Assembly: GCF_016817355.1 (NCBI RefSeq)
Contig: NZ_JADOTT010000005.1
Span: 62,001-126,000, forward strand
Length of the DNA stretch: 64,000 bases
Direction: 5' to 3'
Source of the DNA: Maricaulis parjimensis
Lineage (GTDB): Bacteria > Pseudomonadota > Alphaproteobacteria > Caulobacterales > Maricaulaceae
The notes under the pieces are model-generated. The model was not told where the DNA came from. It worked only from the letters and a program-made list of their open reading frames with translations, and did no database searches. The position numbers were made by a program, and so were the translations under genes. Positions 45,785 through 54,766 of this stretch are shown piece after piece; positions within the stretch are counted from its first letter, which is position 1; each line of letters begins with the position of its first letter.

Positions 45785-46174
45785 TCAGGTCCGGGCAACC
45801 ATGTCTTCCAGCCATTGAAGCGCTTTGGCGCGGGAGCGGAAAACCCGTCCCTTGCCACCCCGTTCCCGGTGGATTTCAAGCACAAGACGCGTTTGTTCTG
45901 ACTGGTCATCGCGATCAACGACGGACATCACGCGTCCCTGGCACATGCGCGCCAGTGAGCGGGCGCGCTCCTGCCATTCCAGATCAGAGAACAGATAGTG
46001 GGCACCGCGTATATCGAACAGCACGGCCGGTGGATCCATTGCCGTCAGGAAGCTTTCGAACGTATTGGCGGCAGCCGAACCGTTTGAGTGAGTGCGCTCA
46101 CCCTCGGTGCGGATTTCCAATACGCTGCCGTGGATCCGCATATCCACGCCTTCCATCGAATAGGATCGGGTCAA
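45785..46174 (-). CDS. SpoIIAA-like (STAS-type) small protein
   Basis: The product (about 130 residues) has a SpoIIAA-like pattern: MRIHGSVLEIRTEGERTHSN, PPAVLFDIRGAHYLFSDLEW, and SRAKALQWLEDMVART at the C-terminus. This fold is found in anti-sigma-factor antagonists and lipid-binding sensors. A TTG at 46174 is chosen as start because GGAGGG lies 5 bp ahead of it; a GTG at 46195 or an ATG at 46156 are alternatives. It is convergent with the LON-domain gene. Confidence 0.55.
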   Translation of the reverse strand: MTRSYSMEGVDMRIHGSVLEIRTEGERTHSNGSAAANTFESFLTAMDPPAVLFDIRGAHYLFSDLEWQERARSLARMCQGRVMSVVDRDDQSEQTRLVLEIHRERGGKGRVFRSRAKALQWLEDMVART

Positions 46175-46311
46175 ACCAACCCTCCGTGCTGCCACGACCC
46201 CCTCTTGGCCGCGAGAGCGCGCTTTGTAAGGATAAACATGCCGGGAATGTGGCGAAACCGGGCGCGGGCCAAAAAATGGCCCGCATATCCGTCATGCGTG
46301 AGCGGGTAGCG

Positions 46312-46833
46312 CTATTCCGGGCGGGCCCTGAGGCAGGCGCAATTGCTCATTTGACCCTCGCACAAACGGTCCAGCCAGTCGTCCAGCGCGTCTGAGAGGA
46401 TGCGTTGCTGGGGCCAGTTCATCTGGACGGCAACCGTACGCAGGCGACGTTTTTGCTCCTGGGTCAGGCGGACCTGAGCGCGGGCCGCCCGGTCGATGCC
46501 GGCATGCGGATCATCCGGCAGTTCAAGCTGAGCGCCGCAGCAACCCCGGGCCTGTTCGTCGGGCTGCGCCGGGGCGGCGGGCTCGACAGGGGGTACGGGT
46601 TTGCGCGCCAGGAGTGGCTGCGGCGTGTCCGGAGCTTCTATGTCACGCCGCTGCAGCAGGCTGCGGCGCGGGTCTGCTTCAGCCTTTGGGGAGGCTGACC
46701 TGGCCGGCATAGGGGAAGCATCCGGCGAGGGTGCGTCGACATAGCTGGCTCCGGCAAAACTGGACGGGATGGCAGGGGAGGCTTCTCCCTTACGGGCGAG
46801 CAGCCCGGCGTGGAGGCTGGCATATTTGGCCAT
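46312..46833 (-). CDS. Probable ribbon-helix-helix partner of the ParA-like ATPase
   Basis: The 173-residue product has a low-complexity Ala/Pro/Ser-rich N-terminal 110 residues and a compact, conserved-looking C-terminal segment (about 118-160, AQVRLTQEQKRRLRTVAVQM, then PQQRILSDALDDWLDRL) resembling a ribbon-helix-helix or similar small DNA-binding domain. A Cys pair (GCCG) and a Cys-x-Cys (NCAC) are also present. It lies 15 bp after the ParA-like gene, so the pair looks like a ParA/adaptor module. The family assignment is my inference. Confidence 0.5.
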   Translation of the reverse strand: MAKYASLHAGLLARKGEASPAIPSSFAGASYVDAPSPDASPMPARSASPKAEADPRRSLLQRRDIEAPDTPQPLLARKPVPPVEPAAPAQPDEQARGCCGAQLELPDDPHAGIDRAARAQVRLTQEQKRRLRTVAVQMNWPQQRILSDALDDWLDRLCEGQMSNCACLRARPE

Positions 46834-46848
46834 GATCGTATCGTCTCC

Positions 46849-47823
46849 CTATGCCATGTGGCGGCGGCCGAAGGGCTGGTGCGCCCGGCGCCGGTCTGCT
46901 TGTCCCTTGGGCGGGCCCATGTCCGACTTGCGCCGGTCGATCCCGTCCCAATTGGAATTTGAAGGGGGCGGCGGTGGTGCTGCGTCCGCAGTGGGCGGGG
47001 GCGTCGCGCCAAAGCTCGGGGCCTGTCCCGGCAGGGCATAGCCTGGCTGGTTCTCGATGCGGAATTCTTCATCATCCTCATCGCTGGTAGCCATGCCGGC
47101 CGAGGCAGGTGTGAGAATGTCCTGTTCGAACGTCCTCCGGGGCGGGTGGCCCATAATTTCCAGCTTGTCGCCGCGCATCCGCATCAGCCGGTCCTCGAAA
47201 TAGCGCCACAGGGTGGCAACTTCCTCGGCAGACCGGCTCGCCTCATTCACTTCGCCCACCGTGCGGCCATCAATCATGGAGGCAGCAAAGTCGACGCGGT
47301 GATGCAGGGTAATCGGAGCAACGGTTCCGTGCTGGGACAGGGCCACGGCGGTCTCGCCGGTGATCCGTGCCCGGGCGGTGGCCGAATTCACGACAAAGAC
47401 GAGCGGCTTGCCCTGCATCTGGACGATGTCCACCGTCGGACCGACAGCGCGCAGATCATGCGGGCTGGGTCGGGTCGGCACCACGACCAGATCAGCATGG
47501 GTGATCACTTCAGCAATCGTCGAGGTCACGGCCGGCGGCGTGTCGATGATGATCAGACGATAGCCGGCCTTGGCCAGGACCTTGATGTCGCGGGCCAGGT
47601 CGGGAACCGAAATCTGAGCAAAGGCGGGCGTGTCGCTGGACCGCGCATTCCACCATTTCGCCATCGAACCCTGCGGGTCGGTGTCGATCAGGGCCACGGG
47701 GCCGGCGCCGGCGCGTTCAGCCTCAACGGCCATATGGGCCGAAACAGTCGTCTTGCCCGAGCCCCCTTTCTGGGACGCGAACACAACGACCTGGCAGCGA
47801 TTATTCGGGTCTTCCTCGGTCAT
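46849..47823 (-). CDS. Orphan ParA-family ATPase with long Pro-rich tail
   Basis: The 324-residue product has a deviant Walker A KGGSGKTT (residues 19-26, with signature Lys19 and Lys24), the Walker A'-type IDTDPQGSMAKWW, the DTPPAV switch segment and DLVVVPTRPSPHDLRAV. These mark the ParA/Soj subfamily rather than MinD. A tail of about 80 residues is Pro/Asp/Glu-rich with PPPPP and DRRK elements, unusual for a ParA. The ATG at 47823 is chosen because AGAGG is 6 bp upstream; two earlier ATGs at 47826 and 47880 are possible. No parS or parB is adjacent, so it is an orphan partitioning or positioning ATPase. Confidence 0.8.
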   Translation of the reverse strand: MTEEDPNNRCQVVVFASQKGGSGKTTVSAHMAVEAERAGAGPVALIDTDPQGSMAKWWNARSSDTPAFAQISVPDLARDIKVLAKAGYRLIIIDTPPAVTSTIAEVITHADLVVVPTRPSPHDLRAVGPTVDIVQMQGKPLVFVVNSATARARITGETAVALSQHGTVAPITLHHRVDFAASMIDGRTVGEVNEASRSAEEVATLWRYFEDRLMRMRGDKLEIMGHPPRRTFEQDILTPASAGMATSDEDDEEFRIENQPGYALPGQAPSFGATPPPTADAAPPPPPSNSNWDGIDRRKSDMGPPKGQADRRRAHQPFGRRHMA

Positions 47824-48063
47824 CATCCACCTCTTATGCCGACCGCCTTCGGGCCGATCCCCTTGGTGCGTGATGTCCATTAAAATCGAACATGTCTTGC
47901 GCGCTGGATAAGCCGCGCCGCCGGATTTGAAGCGAATTTGCGCGTGATTTTAGGCGATTGCGATCTTTGCCACGCATGGGGTGCCGGGCGTGCATGCCCG
48001 CCATACGCTTCACACCCCGGCGGTCTTGCCTATATGTATTGTGCAGGTGCGAAGGAGACAGGC

Positions 48064-48558
48064 ATGGACGACGCCACCATCCAGCTGGCCGGAATCATCG
48101 GCCCCGACCAGGCGGTTCCGGGTGAGGGTATTGGTGCGGCGTCCTTCGAGACGGCCCTCGTGCGCCGGGTCGAGCCGGGCCCGGGCGATTTCGACGTACT
48201 CGGCCATGTGAACAATGTCGTCTATCTGCGCTGGGTGCAGGACATCGCCATCACGCACTGGAACGCGGTCGCGCCGAAAGACCTGGATGATCGCTATTTC
48301 TGGATCGCCCTCAAACACACGATCGAATACCGCGATCCGATCCTGCCCGGCGAACAGGCCGAGATCCGCACCTGGTTCGGAAAGATCCACGGCCCGCGCT
48401 TCGACCGTCATGTCGATATCCGCAAACCGGGCGCCAAGCGCTATTCCTCCCGCTCGGTCACCGAATGGTGCTGTATCGACAAACAGACCAAACGCCCCGT
48501 CCGCATCACGGACGAAATACTGGACCCGTTCGGTCTGGTGGGAGTGGAGCTGGGTTAG
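48064..48558 (+). CDS. Hotdog-fold acyl-CoA thioesterase
   Basis: The 164-residue product has the 4HBT-type signature GDFDVLGHVNNVVYLRWVQD (with Asp and His of the active site) and a hotdog fold pattern (HTIEYRDPILPGEQAEIRT). The ATG at 48064 is chosen because AAGGAG lies 6 bp ahead; upstream codons back to 47938 do not look coding. It probably hydrolyses short or medium acyl-CoA; the substrate is not predictable. Confidence 0.85.
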   Translation: MDDATIQLAGIIGPDQAVPGEGIGAASFETALVRRVEPGPGDFDVLGHVNNVVYLRWVQDIAITHWNAVAPKDLDDRYFWIALKHTIEYRDPILPGEQAEIRTWFGKIHGPRFDRHVDIRKPGAKRYSSRSVTEWCCIDKQTKRPVRITDEILDPFGLVGVELG

Positions 48559-49625
48559 GCGTTTTCCAGCCGCGTCTCCAGCCCCAGCTTCTCCGCCGCC
48601 TCATTCAGCAGGCTGCAGGTCTTCTCATCCAGCGGAATGCCCTCCCGGGTCCGCTTGCCAGCCATCGCGCGTTCCGGATCGCCGGGATAGAGGACGGGGC
48701 TGTCCCAATCCATCAGCGGTGAGGCGAGGGCATAGTCGGCCATCGCCTGGACCTCGGTCTCCATCCAGTCCGGATCCCCGAACTTCTCCGGATTGATATA
48801 GACAGAGAACATCCGGTTCTGCAGGCCACCGCGGCGCGGATTGCCCGGCTGGATCGTGCCGGAGCCGGACAGGACTCCGGCCAGGATCTCCGCGGCGAAA
48901 GCCAGGCCATAGCCTTTGTGTCCGCCCATCGGGGTGAGGGCACCCTTGAACTCGAACCCGGCCATGCCGGTCGGGTCGGTTGTGGGCATGCCCTTTTCGT
49001 CAATCAGGCTGCCGGTGGGGACCCGTGTCCCGCGATTGGCGGCGACGCGTACCTTGCCCAGGGCGATCTGGCTGGTGGCGATATCGAGCAGAAAGGCCGG
49101 ACGCTTGCCGGCGGCCGGATAGCCGATACAGACCGGATTGGTCCCGAAACGGGCATCCGACCCCCGATAGGGCGCAACCAGCGGCCCGTGATCCGTGACA
49201 TTGACGAAGTGGAGCGAGGCCAGTCCTTCCGCCGCCGCGCGTTCCGCATAGGCGCCGATACGACCCAGATGGTGACAATTGCCAATCGTGGCCGCGGCCA
49301 GGCCCTGTTCCCGGGCCATGGCGCAGGCGCGCTTGGTCAGCCGGAAGCCGCTGGGCGCGCCCCAGCCGCCGCCGGCATCGATTTGCAGGATAACCGCGGT
49401 TTCCTGGATGACCCTGTCTTCGGCGTCCAGCGTGACCAAGCCCTTTCGGGCATGGCGGACATAGGCGGGCAGGAGGCCGACGCCATGGCTGTCATGACCT
49501 TTCAGATTGGCGTCAGCGAGATGGGCGGCAACGCAGACCGCATCATCCGGACGGGCGCCGGCGGCTTCCAACAGGGCTGTGGCAAAGCCCTCCAATTCCG
49601 TCTTGTCGAACCGGTATTCAATCAT
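48555..49625 (-). CDS. Malate/L-lactate/ureidoglycolate-type dehydrogenase (Ldh2 family)
   Basis: NAD(P)-dependent oxidoreductase of the Ldh2 family. The 356-residue product has the family motifs GHDSHGVG (His44/Asp45 region), NCHHLGRIGAYAERAA, FGTNPVCIGYP and GGHKGYGLA. This family acts on malate, sulpholactate, ureidoglycolate, 2,3-diketogulonate or delta1-piperideine-2-carboxylate; the substrate here is not determined. It overlaps the thioesterase stop by 4 bp on the opposite strand. Confidence 0.9.
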   Translation of the reverse strand: MIEYRFDKTELEGFATALLEAAGARPDDAVCVAAHLADANLKGHDSHGVGLLPAYVRHARKGLVTLDAEDRVIQETAVILQIDAGGGWGAPSGFRLTKRACAMAREQGLAAATIGNCHHLGRIGAYAERAAAEGLASLHFVNVTDHGPLVAPYRGSDARFGTNPVCIGYPAAGKRPAFLLDIATSQIALGKVRVAANRGTRVPTGSLIDEKGMPTTDPTGMAGFEFKGALTPMGGHKGYGLAFAAEILAGVLSGSGTIQPGNPRRGGLQNRMFSVYINPEKFGDPDWMETEVQAMADYALASPLMDWDSPVLYPGDPERAMAGKRTREGIPLDEKTCSLLNEAAEKLGLETRLENA

Positions 49626-49965
49626 GGGGCTCCTTCGGCGGACAGGCTTGTCCGGACCCGGGAAATTTAATTCGAAAGTATTTTAACCGCTTAGCGGTTT
49701 GTTAACCAAGAATGCGGTCGCGATGTGTCGCGTTTTGGCACAGTAACCTAATTTTTGACGAACATTTCCCACAACATATTGAAATTACGCAAAAAAATAT
49801 TCTGCGATAAAGCGCAAAAAACGAATCGCACTTAAGCGTTTGGCAAGAGCTTTGGGGCATTCTTCATCACGTCGGGCAGCAATGACCCGCACGAAATCAG
49901 GACGGCGCTCGAACACGGGGAAAATCCCGGGCAGTGCCACAGACTATCGGATGAAGGGTAAGTCT
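49626..49965. other. AT-rich intergenic region with TTAA motifs (340 bp)
   Basis: No gene is evident. A dyad AACCGCTTAGCGGTT (49685-49699) sits between TTAA at 49683-49686 and TTAACC at 49702-49707, the latter a CtrA half-site. A poly-A-rich stretch follows (49770-49822), with GAATC at 49823-49827. It probably contains the promoters of the dehydrogenase (minus) and of the TonB-C protein (plus). Confidence 0.55.
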
Positions 49966-50301
49966 ATGAACAATACGGGCAAAATGTTCCTGGCGGCCGC
50001 AATGACGGCCATGGCTTTTTCTGCGGCTCCGGCGATGGCGCAGGATGATCGCGAGCGTACGGCTGTTGAGGCACCGGAGTATCCGCGTGGTGCTGAACGT
50101 CGCGGCATCGAAGGCTATGCGGTGGTCGAGTACACCGTGAATGCCGACGGCGCTGTCGAGAATGCAACCGTTGTTGAAGCCAATCCGGAAGGCGTGTTCG
50201 ACCGCGCCGTGCTCCGCGCCATTGAAGGCTGGGCCTATGCCCCGGCTGCTGCGGCCACGGAAGGCGTTCAACAGCGCTTTGACTTCAATCTGGGCGGCTA
50301 A
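49966..50301 (+). CDS. Secreted stand-alone TonB C-terminal domain protein
   Basis: The 111-residue product has a signal peptide (to about 26, APAMAQ) followed directly by a TonB C-terminal domain (about 40-110: APEYPRGAERRGIEGYAVVE, then YTVNADGAVENATVVEANPE). True TonB proteins carry an N-terminal membrane anchor and a Pro-rich linker; both are absent, so it would be a free periplasmic protein. The ATG at 49966 is chosen for the signal peptide and for AAGG upstream. It may bind TonB boxes or another ligand; the function is unknown. Confidence 0.8.
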   Translation: MNNTGKMFLAAAMTAMAFSAAPAMAQDDRERTAVEAPEYPRGAERRGIEGYAVVEYTVNADGAVENATVVEANPEGVFDRAVLRAIEGWAYAPAAAATEGVQQRFDFNLGG

Positions 50302-50370
50302 CCAAGACCCGGAAATAAAACGCAATTCAGCGTCAGAACTGAAACGCGTAAAGCATAATAAGAATTCATT

Positions 50371-50396
50371 TACGGCGGCGCGGTAGCGTCGCCGTA
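50371..50396 (+). terminator. Hairpin after the TonB-C-domain gene
   Basis: TACGGCGGCG-cggtag-CGTCGCCGTA pairs over 9-10 bp with one mismatch, followed by TCTTTATT. It lies 70 bp after the stop and 42 bp before the chemoreceptor start, so it probably separates the two genes. Confidence 0.6.
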
Positions 50397-50437
50397 TCTT
50401 TATTGTCCAAGGCCATTAACCCTAAGGGGCCGCCGTA

Positions 50438-52495
50438 ATGAATTCTGTGCTCGCCAAGTTTCTCGACAAAACTTCCAGTATCCGGGTCCGCCTCCTGGCG
50501 GCCTTCGGTCTGGCATCGGCCATGACGCTGATCTCTGCGGTCGTCGGCATTTCCGGCTTTAATTCGGCCAATAGCGCTGTGGAACAGATCGCTGAACGGG
50601 CCATCCCCGAAATTCAGGCTGTGGACGCGCTCAGCGAAAACACCCAGGGCCTGTCCGAAGCGCTCAACGCGTTTTCCCTGTCCCCGACGGTTCTGGCTCG
50701 CCAGGACAATTACGCACGGGTCGTGGAACTGCGCGACAGCCTGACCAGCGATCTTGCGAACCTGCAACGCCTGTCGGGTTCTGAAGAGACGGCTGAGCTT
50801 GCCGCTTCGGTCGCGGAAATGTCCGAATTGGTCGAAGGCATGAATGATGTGGTCGACCGCCGACTGCAGATCCGTGACCAGCGATATGACGCAACCGCTG
50901 CTGCGCGCACGGCCCGGACCAATTTTGCTGCCAGCGTTGAAAACGCGCTGGATTCCAGCGATGAGGCGGATATCGAGAGCCTTCTGCGGGCTCTGCTGGC
51001 CGCCAACCAGATGCTGATCCAGTACACGGAAGTTGATATCGCCGCGACCAATCCGGACGTGGACGGCGTTTATGACTTCTGGGATGAAGCTGTCGGCGAA
51101 CTGGATGTGAACCTCGCCATTCTGGGCCCGATCGTCTCCGACGTGATGCGCGGCCAGGCTGATACGCTGATCGCGTTCGGCGATGGTGATGAGGGGATTT
51201 TCGAGCTCCGCAAGGCTGAGATTGCCGCCGTTGCCGCCGCTGAGATCGTGGCCGACGATGCGCGCTTCGCCGCAGAAGACCTTGTCGCGAATGTCCATGC
51301 CTTCAAGGAAGCCGTGAACACGCGCGTTGAAAACGCCACAGACGCTGCCAATGGTGCCGTGACCGCCGGTCGCGTCCTGATGATTGCCATTGCCATTATC
51401 GGCCTCTTGGTCGCTACGGCGATCGGCTGGTTCTACGTCAACAATATGTTGCTGCAGCGCCTGAGCGCGATGGCCCGCACAATGCGCGCCCTGGCTGAAG
51501 GCGATGCGGACGTCAATCTGGGCTTCACCCCGGGCAATGACGAGATCGGCGACATGGCGCGCTCGGTGGATGTGTTCCGCCAGAACGCCAAGGAGCGCGA
51601 GCGTCTGGAAGCCGAGACCGAAGCCGAGCGCCGCATGAAAGAGAAGCGGTCGGCCGCTGTCGAAAGCCTGATCCAGGCCTTTGAACAGGCCTCGTCCGAT
51701 GCGATCGGCCAGGTTGGCGAAGCGGCGTCCCGCATGGAAAGCGCGGCTCGTGCCATGAGCTCGACCGCGGCTGCCACGACCGGCAAGTCCGCCGCTGTGG
51801 CCCAGGCCTCCGAAGGTGCCTCCCAGAACGTCCAGACCGTGGCCGCTGCGGCTGAGGAAATGGTGTCCTCCATTGGCGAGATCTCCCAGCAGATTGCTCG
51901 CTCGACGGAGATTGCCGGTTCCGCCGTGGACCAGGTCGAACAGACCAATGGCGATGTGCAGCGTCTCGATGATGCGGCCAAGTCGATCGACAATATCGTG
52001 AACCTGATCAATGACATTGCCGAGCAGACCAATCTGCTGGCCCTGAACGCGACCATCGAGGCGGCCCGCGCCGGTGAAGCCGGCAAGGGTTTCGCGGTCG
52101 TGGCCTCTGAAGTGAAGGCCCTGGCCAGCCAGACCGGTGCCGCGACGCAGAATATTTCCGAGCATATCGGCGGTATCCAGAGCGCCACGGCCAAGGCTGT
52201 CGAAGCCATGGGCTCGATCGGTGGCACGATCCACGAGATGAGCGAGATCGCCACCGCGATTGCTGCCGCCATGGAAGAGCAGCGGGCGGCTGCCGGCGAG
52301 ATTACCCGCTCGGCCCAGGAAGCCGCTGACGGCACGCGCGACGTGTTCTCCAACATCCAGGAAGTTGACCAGGCGACCTCGGAAACCGGCGAGAGCGCAG
52401 GCGAGGTTCTGGAAGCCTCCCTGGCCGTGTCCCGCCAGTCCGGTGAGCTGAAAACGGCCGTCGAGCAATTCCTGCAGGAAGTGCGCGCCGCCTAG
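50438..52495 (+). CDS. Methyl-accepting chemotaxis protein
   Basis: A transmembrane chemoreceptor that signals to CheA/CheW. The 685-residue product has a membrane helix at about 18-40, a periplasmic sensing region (about 41-300, mostly helical), a second helix at about 305-328 ([20 protein letters not shown]), a HAMP domain (about 330-380) and a signalling domain whose tip reads [20 protein letters not shown], then [14 protein letters not shown]. It ends AAA with no CheR-binding pentapeptide. No che genes are beside it, so it is an orphan receptor. The ligand is unknown. Confidence 0.95.
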   Translation: MNSVLAKFLDKTSSIRVRLLAAFGLASAMTLISAVVGISGFNSANSAVEQIAERAIPEIQAVDALSENTQGLSEALNAFSLSPTVLARQDNYARVVELRDSLTSDLANLQRLSGSEETAELAASVAEMSELVEGMNDVVDRRLQIRDQRYDATAAARTARTNFAASVENALDSSDEADIESLLRALLAANQMLIQYTEVDIAATNPDVDGVYDFWDEAVGELDVNLAILGPIVSDVMRGQADTLIAFGDGDEGIFELRKAEIAAVAAAEIVADDARFAAEDLVANVHAFKEAVNTRVENATDAANGAVTAGRVLMIAIAIIGLLVATAIGWFYVNNMLLQRLSAMARTMRALAEGDADVNLGFTPGNDEIGDMARSVDVFRQNAKERERLEAETEAERRMKEKRSAAVESLIQAFEQASSDAIGQVGEAASRMESAARAMSSTAAATTGKSAAVAQASEGASQNVQTVAAAAEEMVSSIGEISQQIARSTEIAGSAVDQVEQTNGDVQRLDDAAKSIDNIVNLINDIAEQTNLLALNATIEAARAGEAGKGFAVVASEVKALASQTGAATQNISEHIGGIQSATAKAVEAMGSIGGTIHEMSEIATAIAAAMEEQRAAAGEITRSAQEAADGTRDVFSNIQEVDQATSETGESAGEVLEASLAVSRQSGELKTAVEQFLQEVRAA

Positions 52496-52516
52496 ACTGC
52501 ACACAACTGAAATCGG

Positions 52517-52550
52517 GTAGCGCCCGCGGCTTGCCAGTCGCGGGCGCTAC
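52517..52550 (+). terminator. Strong hairpin after the chemoreceptor gene
   Basis: GTAGCGCCCGCG-gcttgccagt-CGCGGGCGCTAC is a perfect 12-bp stem. It lies 21 bp after the stop, but it has no T run. A second hairpin (CTCTCCC-gcat-GGGAGAG, 52566-52583) comes just before tRNA-Met. Either may end transcription or shape the tRNA leader. Confidence 0.55.
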
Positions 52551-52592
52551 GCGTATATGGCGTCCCTCTCCCGCATGGGAGAGACATCGCGT

Positions 52593-52669
52593 GGCGAGGT
52601 AGCTCAGCTGGTTAGAGCGCACGACTCATAATCGTGAGGTCGAGAGTTCAAGTCTCTCCCTCGCCACCA
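52593..52669 (+). tRNA. tRNA-Met (CAU), elongator type
   Basis: A 77-nt cloverleaf can be traced: acceptor GGCGAGG/CCTCGCC (7 bp), D arm with AGCTCAGCTGGTTAGAGC, anticodon loop CTCATAA with CAU, variable loop, T arm with GAGAGTTCAAGTCTCTC, and an encoded CCA end. The first pair is G-C and the D arm resembles elongator rather than initiator tRNA; a tRNA-Ile(CAU) is less likely from the anticodon stem. Confidence 0.93.
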
Positions 52670-52790
52670 CTTTCCCCTCCGAAAACATCGATACTGCGCC
52701 TGCGACAAATCCGCTTTCACAGCGGGTCAGGCGTGAATTGCGGGCGTTTTGGTCTACATAGAGGCCCAGCAAGCGTGCGAGGCCCGGATC

Positions 52791-53051
52791 GTGACCCGAA
52801 CCACATTCCTTTTGATCAGCGTAGCCGTCATCGCCGTCCTGGCCTGCGGCCTCTATCTGGGTTTTGGCTATTTCCGCCTGCCGGAGGTGTCCATGGGCCT
52901 GCATGGCTGGATCGCATTGGGCCTGGGCACGGTCCTGTCCATCATTGTGGGCGGCGGACTGTCGGCCATCCTGATCATCAGCCGTCGCCGCGGCTTCGAC
53001 GAGGCGGCCCACGAAGTCTATCGCCAGATCGATCCGGACCGGTTCGACTAG
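52791..53051 (+). CDS. Small two-helix membrane protein, unknown
   Basis: The 86-residue product has two membrane helices (about 6-24, LISVAVIAVLACGLYLGFG, and about 36-60, WIALGLGTVLSIIVGGGLS) and an acidic tail (FDEAAHEVYRQIDPDRFD). The GTG at 52791 is used because GAGG lies 8 bp upstream; a TTG at 52749 is an alternative. No family was recognised. Confidence 0.6.
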   Translation: MTRTTFLLISVAVIAVLACGLYLGFGYFRLPEVSMGLHGWIALGLGTVLSIIVGGGLSAILIISRRRGFDEAAHEVYRQIDPDRFD

Positions 53052-53061
53052 GCCGCGTCAC

Positions 53062-53385
53062 TCAGCCAGCCGTCTGCTCGGCAATCCATTGCAGGAAGTC
53101 AGCATGGCTCGCCTCGGCCTCGACGGGCAGGGCGAGCAGGCAGGGCGTGTCATAGGGGTGCAGGGCCAGAATGCGGGCCTTCAGCGCGTCTATGCGGGCC
53201 TCCTGCGTCTTCAGGATCATTACGCATTCGCTGGCGGTTGCGATGGTGCCTTCCCAGCGATAGACGCTGATCATGCCCGGCAGCAGGTTGGCGCAGGCGC
53301 ACAATCCGGCTTCCACCAGCTCACCGGCAGCCGCTTCGGCAGAGGCCGTGTCGGGCCAGGTCGTGTAGATCCATGTAAAACGCAT
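53062..53385 (-). CDS. cutA: CutA-like divalent cation tolerance protein
   Basis: The 107-residue product follows the CutA1 trimer fold: WIYTTWPDTASAEAAAGELV, EAGLCACANLLPGMISVYRW, MILKTQEARIDALKARILAL and HPYDTPCLLALPVE. CutA is a small, very stable trimer linked to metal tolerance; its molecular role is unsettled. The ATG at 53385 starts the conserved fold and follows AGGG by 9 bp; ATGs at 53394 and 53409 are alternatives. Confidence 0.9.
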   Translation of the reverse strand: MRFTWIYTTWPDTASAEAAAGELVEAGLCACANLLPGMISVYRWEGTIATASECVMILKTQEARIDALKARILALHPYDTPCLLALPVEAEASHADFLQWIAEQTAG

Positions 53386-53423
53386 GATGGTCATCCCTGC
53401 TGGTCTCATATTATAAGCCGCTC

Positions 53424-54137
53424 ATGACGACCCGATCGACCGCCTCTTCCGCTCTTGTCCTGTTTTCCGGTGGACAGGATTCTGCCACCTGCCTGGCCTG
53501 GGCACTGGACCGCTATGAGCGTGTCGAAACCGTCGGCTTCGATTATGGCCAGCGGCACAGTGTTGAGCTGCAAGCCCGCCAGGATGTGCGGGCCGCCATG
53601 GCCAAGCTGCACGGCGGTGAGCGGCTGGGCGAGGATTTCGTGATTGACCTGACCGGCTATGGCGCCATCGCGGACAGCGCGCTCACGGCTGACCGGGCGA
53701 TCGAGATGGAAGCGTCCGGCCTGCCGTCCACCTTTGTGCCGGGCCGCAATCTTGTCTTCCTCACGGTGGCGTCCGCTCTGGCCTATCGCCGCGGGCATGG
53801 CGTGCTGGTCGGTGGCATGTGCGAAACGGATTATTCCGGCTATCCCGATTGCCGCCGCACCACGATTGACGCCATGCAATCCGCCCTCTCGCTGGGCCTG
53901 GATACCGGCATGGCCGTCGAAACGCCGCTCATGCATCTGGACAAGGCGGAGACCTGGGCGCTGGCAGAGAGCCTGGGCGGGGCCGATCTGGTCGAGATCA
54001 TCCGCACGCAAACCCATACCTGCTATCGCGGCGAACGCGGTGAGCTGCATGATTGGGGCTATGGCTGTGGCACCTGTCCGGCGTGCGAGCTGCGCGCCAA
54101 GGGCTGGCAGGCCTGGCCCGGTTCGGTTCCGGCATGA
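53424..54137 (+). CDS. queC: 7-cyano-7-deazaguanine synthase QueC
   Basis: QueC converts 7-carboxy-7-deazaguanine to preQ0, using ATP and ammonia, in queuosine biosynthesis. The 237-residue product has the PP-loop motif [10 protein letters not shown] near the N-terminus and a zinc site with Cys200, Cys215, Cys218 and Cys221. It overlaps queE by 4 bp (ATGA). Confidence 0.96.
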   Translation: MTTRSTASSALVLFSGGQDSATCLAWALDRYERVETVGFDYGQRHSVELQARQDVRAAMAKLHGGERLGEDFVIDLTGYGAIADSALTADRAIEMEASGLPSTFVPGRNLVFLTVASALAYRRGHGVLVGGMCETDYSGYPDCRRTTIDAMQSALSLGLDTGMAVETPLMHLDKAETWALAESLGGADLVEIIRTQTHTCYRGERGELHDWGYGCGTCPACELRAKGWQAWPGSVPA

Positions 54138-54766
54138 GCTATTCGGTCAAGGAAACCTTCCTGACCGTGCAGGGAGAGGGCGCCCAGGCGGGCCGTCCGG
54201 CGGTCTTCCTGCGCTTTGCCGGCTGCAATCTGTGGAACGGGCTGGAGCGGGACCGGGACACTGCGGTTTGCAATTTCTGCGACACGGATTTTGTCGGCAT
54301 GGACGGGCCGGGCGGTGGACGTTTCACCACGCCGCAGGATCTGGTCGACCATGTTCGCGCCTATTGGCCGGATGCGCCGGGGCGCAAGCTGGTTGTCTGT
54401 ACAGGCGGCGAGCCCTTGCTGCAGCTGGACGCGCCCCTGATCGACGCCCTGCATGCCGCCGGGTTCGAGATCGCCGTGGAGACGAATGGCACCATCGCCG
54501 CGCCGGACGGGATCGACTGGATTACCGTCAGCCCGAAGGGGACGGCCAAGGTCGTCCAGACCTCGGGCGATGAGCTCAAACTCGTCTATCCCCAGGCCGG
54601 TCTGGACCCGCAGGATTATACCGGCTGGAATTTCCGCCGCTTCTCGCTCCAGCCCATGGACGGGCCGGACATGATGGCCAATGCCCAGGCCGCCTTTGAA
54701 TACTGCCTGGCGAACCCGACCTGGGCGCTCAGCCTGCAGACCCATAAATGGATCGGCGTCGACTAG
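54134..54766 (+). CDS. queE: 7-carboxy-7-deazaguanine synthase QueE (CX14CX2C type)
   Basis: QueE is a radical-SAM enzyme that makes 7-carboxy-7-deazaguanine from 6-carboxytetrahydropterin. The 210-residue product has the iron-sulphur cysteines Cys31, Cys46 and Cys49, that is CX14CX2C rather than the common CX3CX2C, a known variant of QueE. The GGEPLLQLD motif follows. It is coupled to queC. QueD is not next to them. Confidence 0.94.
   Translation: MSYSVKETFLTVQGEGAQAGRPAVFLRFAGCNLWNGLERDRDTAVCNFCDTDFVGMDGPGGGRFTTPQDLVDHVRAYWPDAPGRKLVVCTGGEPLLQLDAPLIDALHAAGFEIAVETNGTIAAPDGIDWITVSPKGTAKVVQTSGDELKLVYPQAGLDPQDYTGWNFRRFSLQPMDGPDMMANAQAAFEYCLANPTWALSLQTHKWIGVD

Noticed and set aside
50366-52504. 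A 712-codon open frame on the minus strand opposite the chemoreceptor
   Set aside because: Antisense of a clear MCP with HAMP and signalling domain; Gly/His-rich and without motifs.
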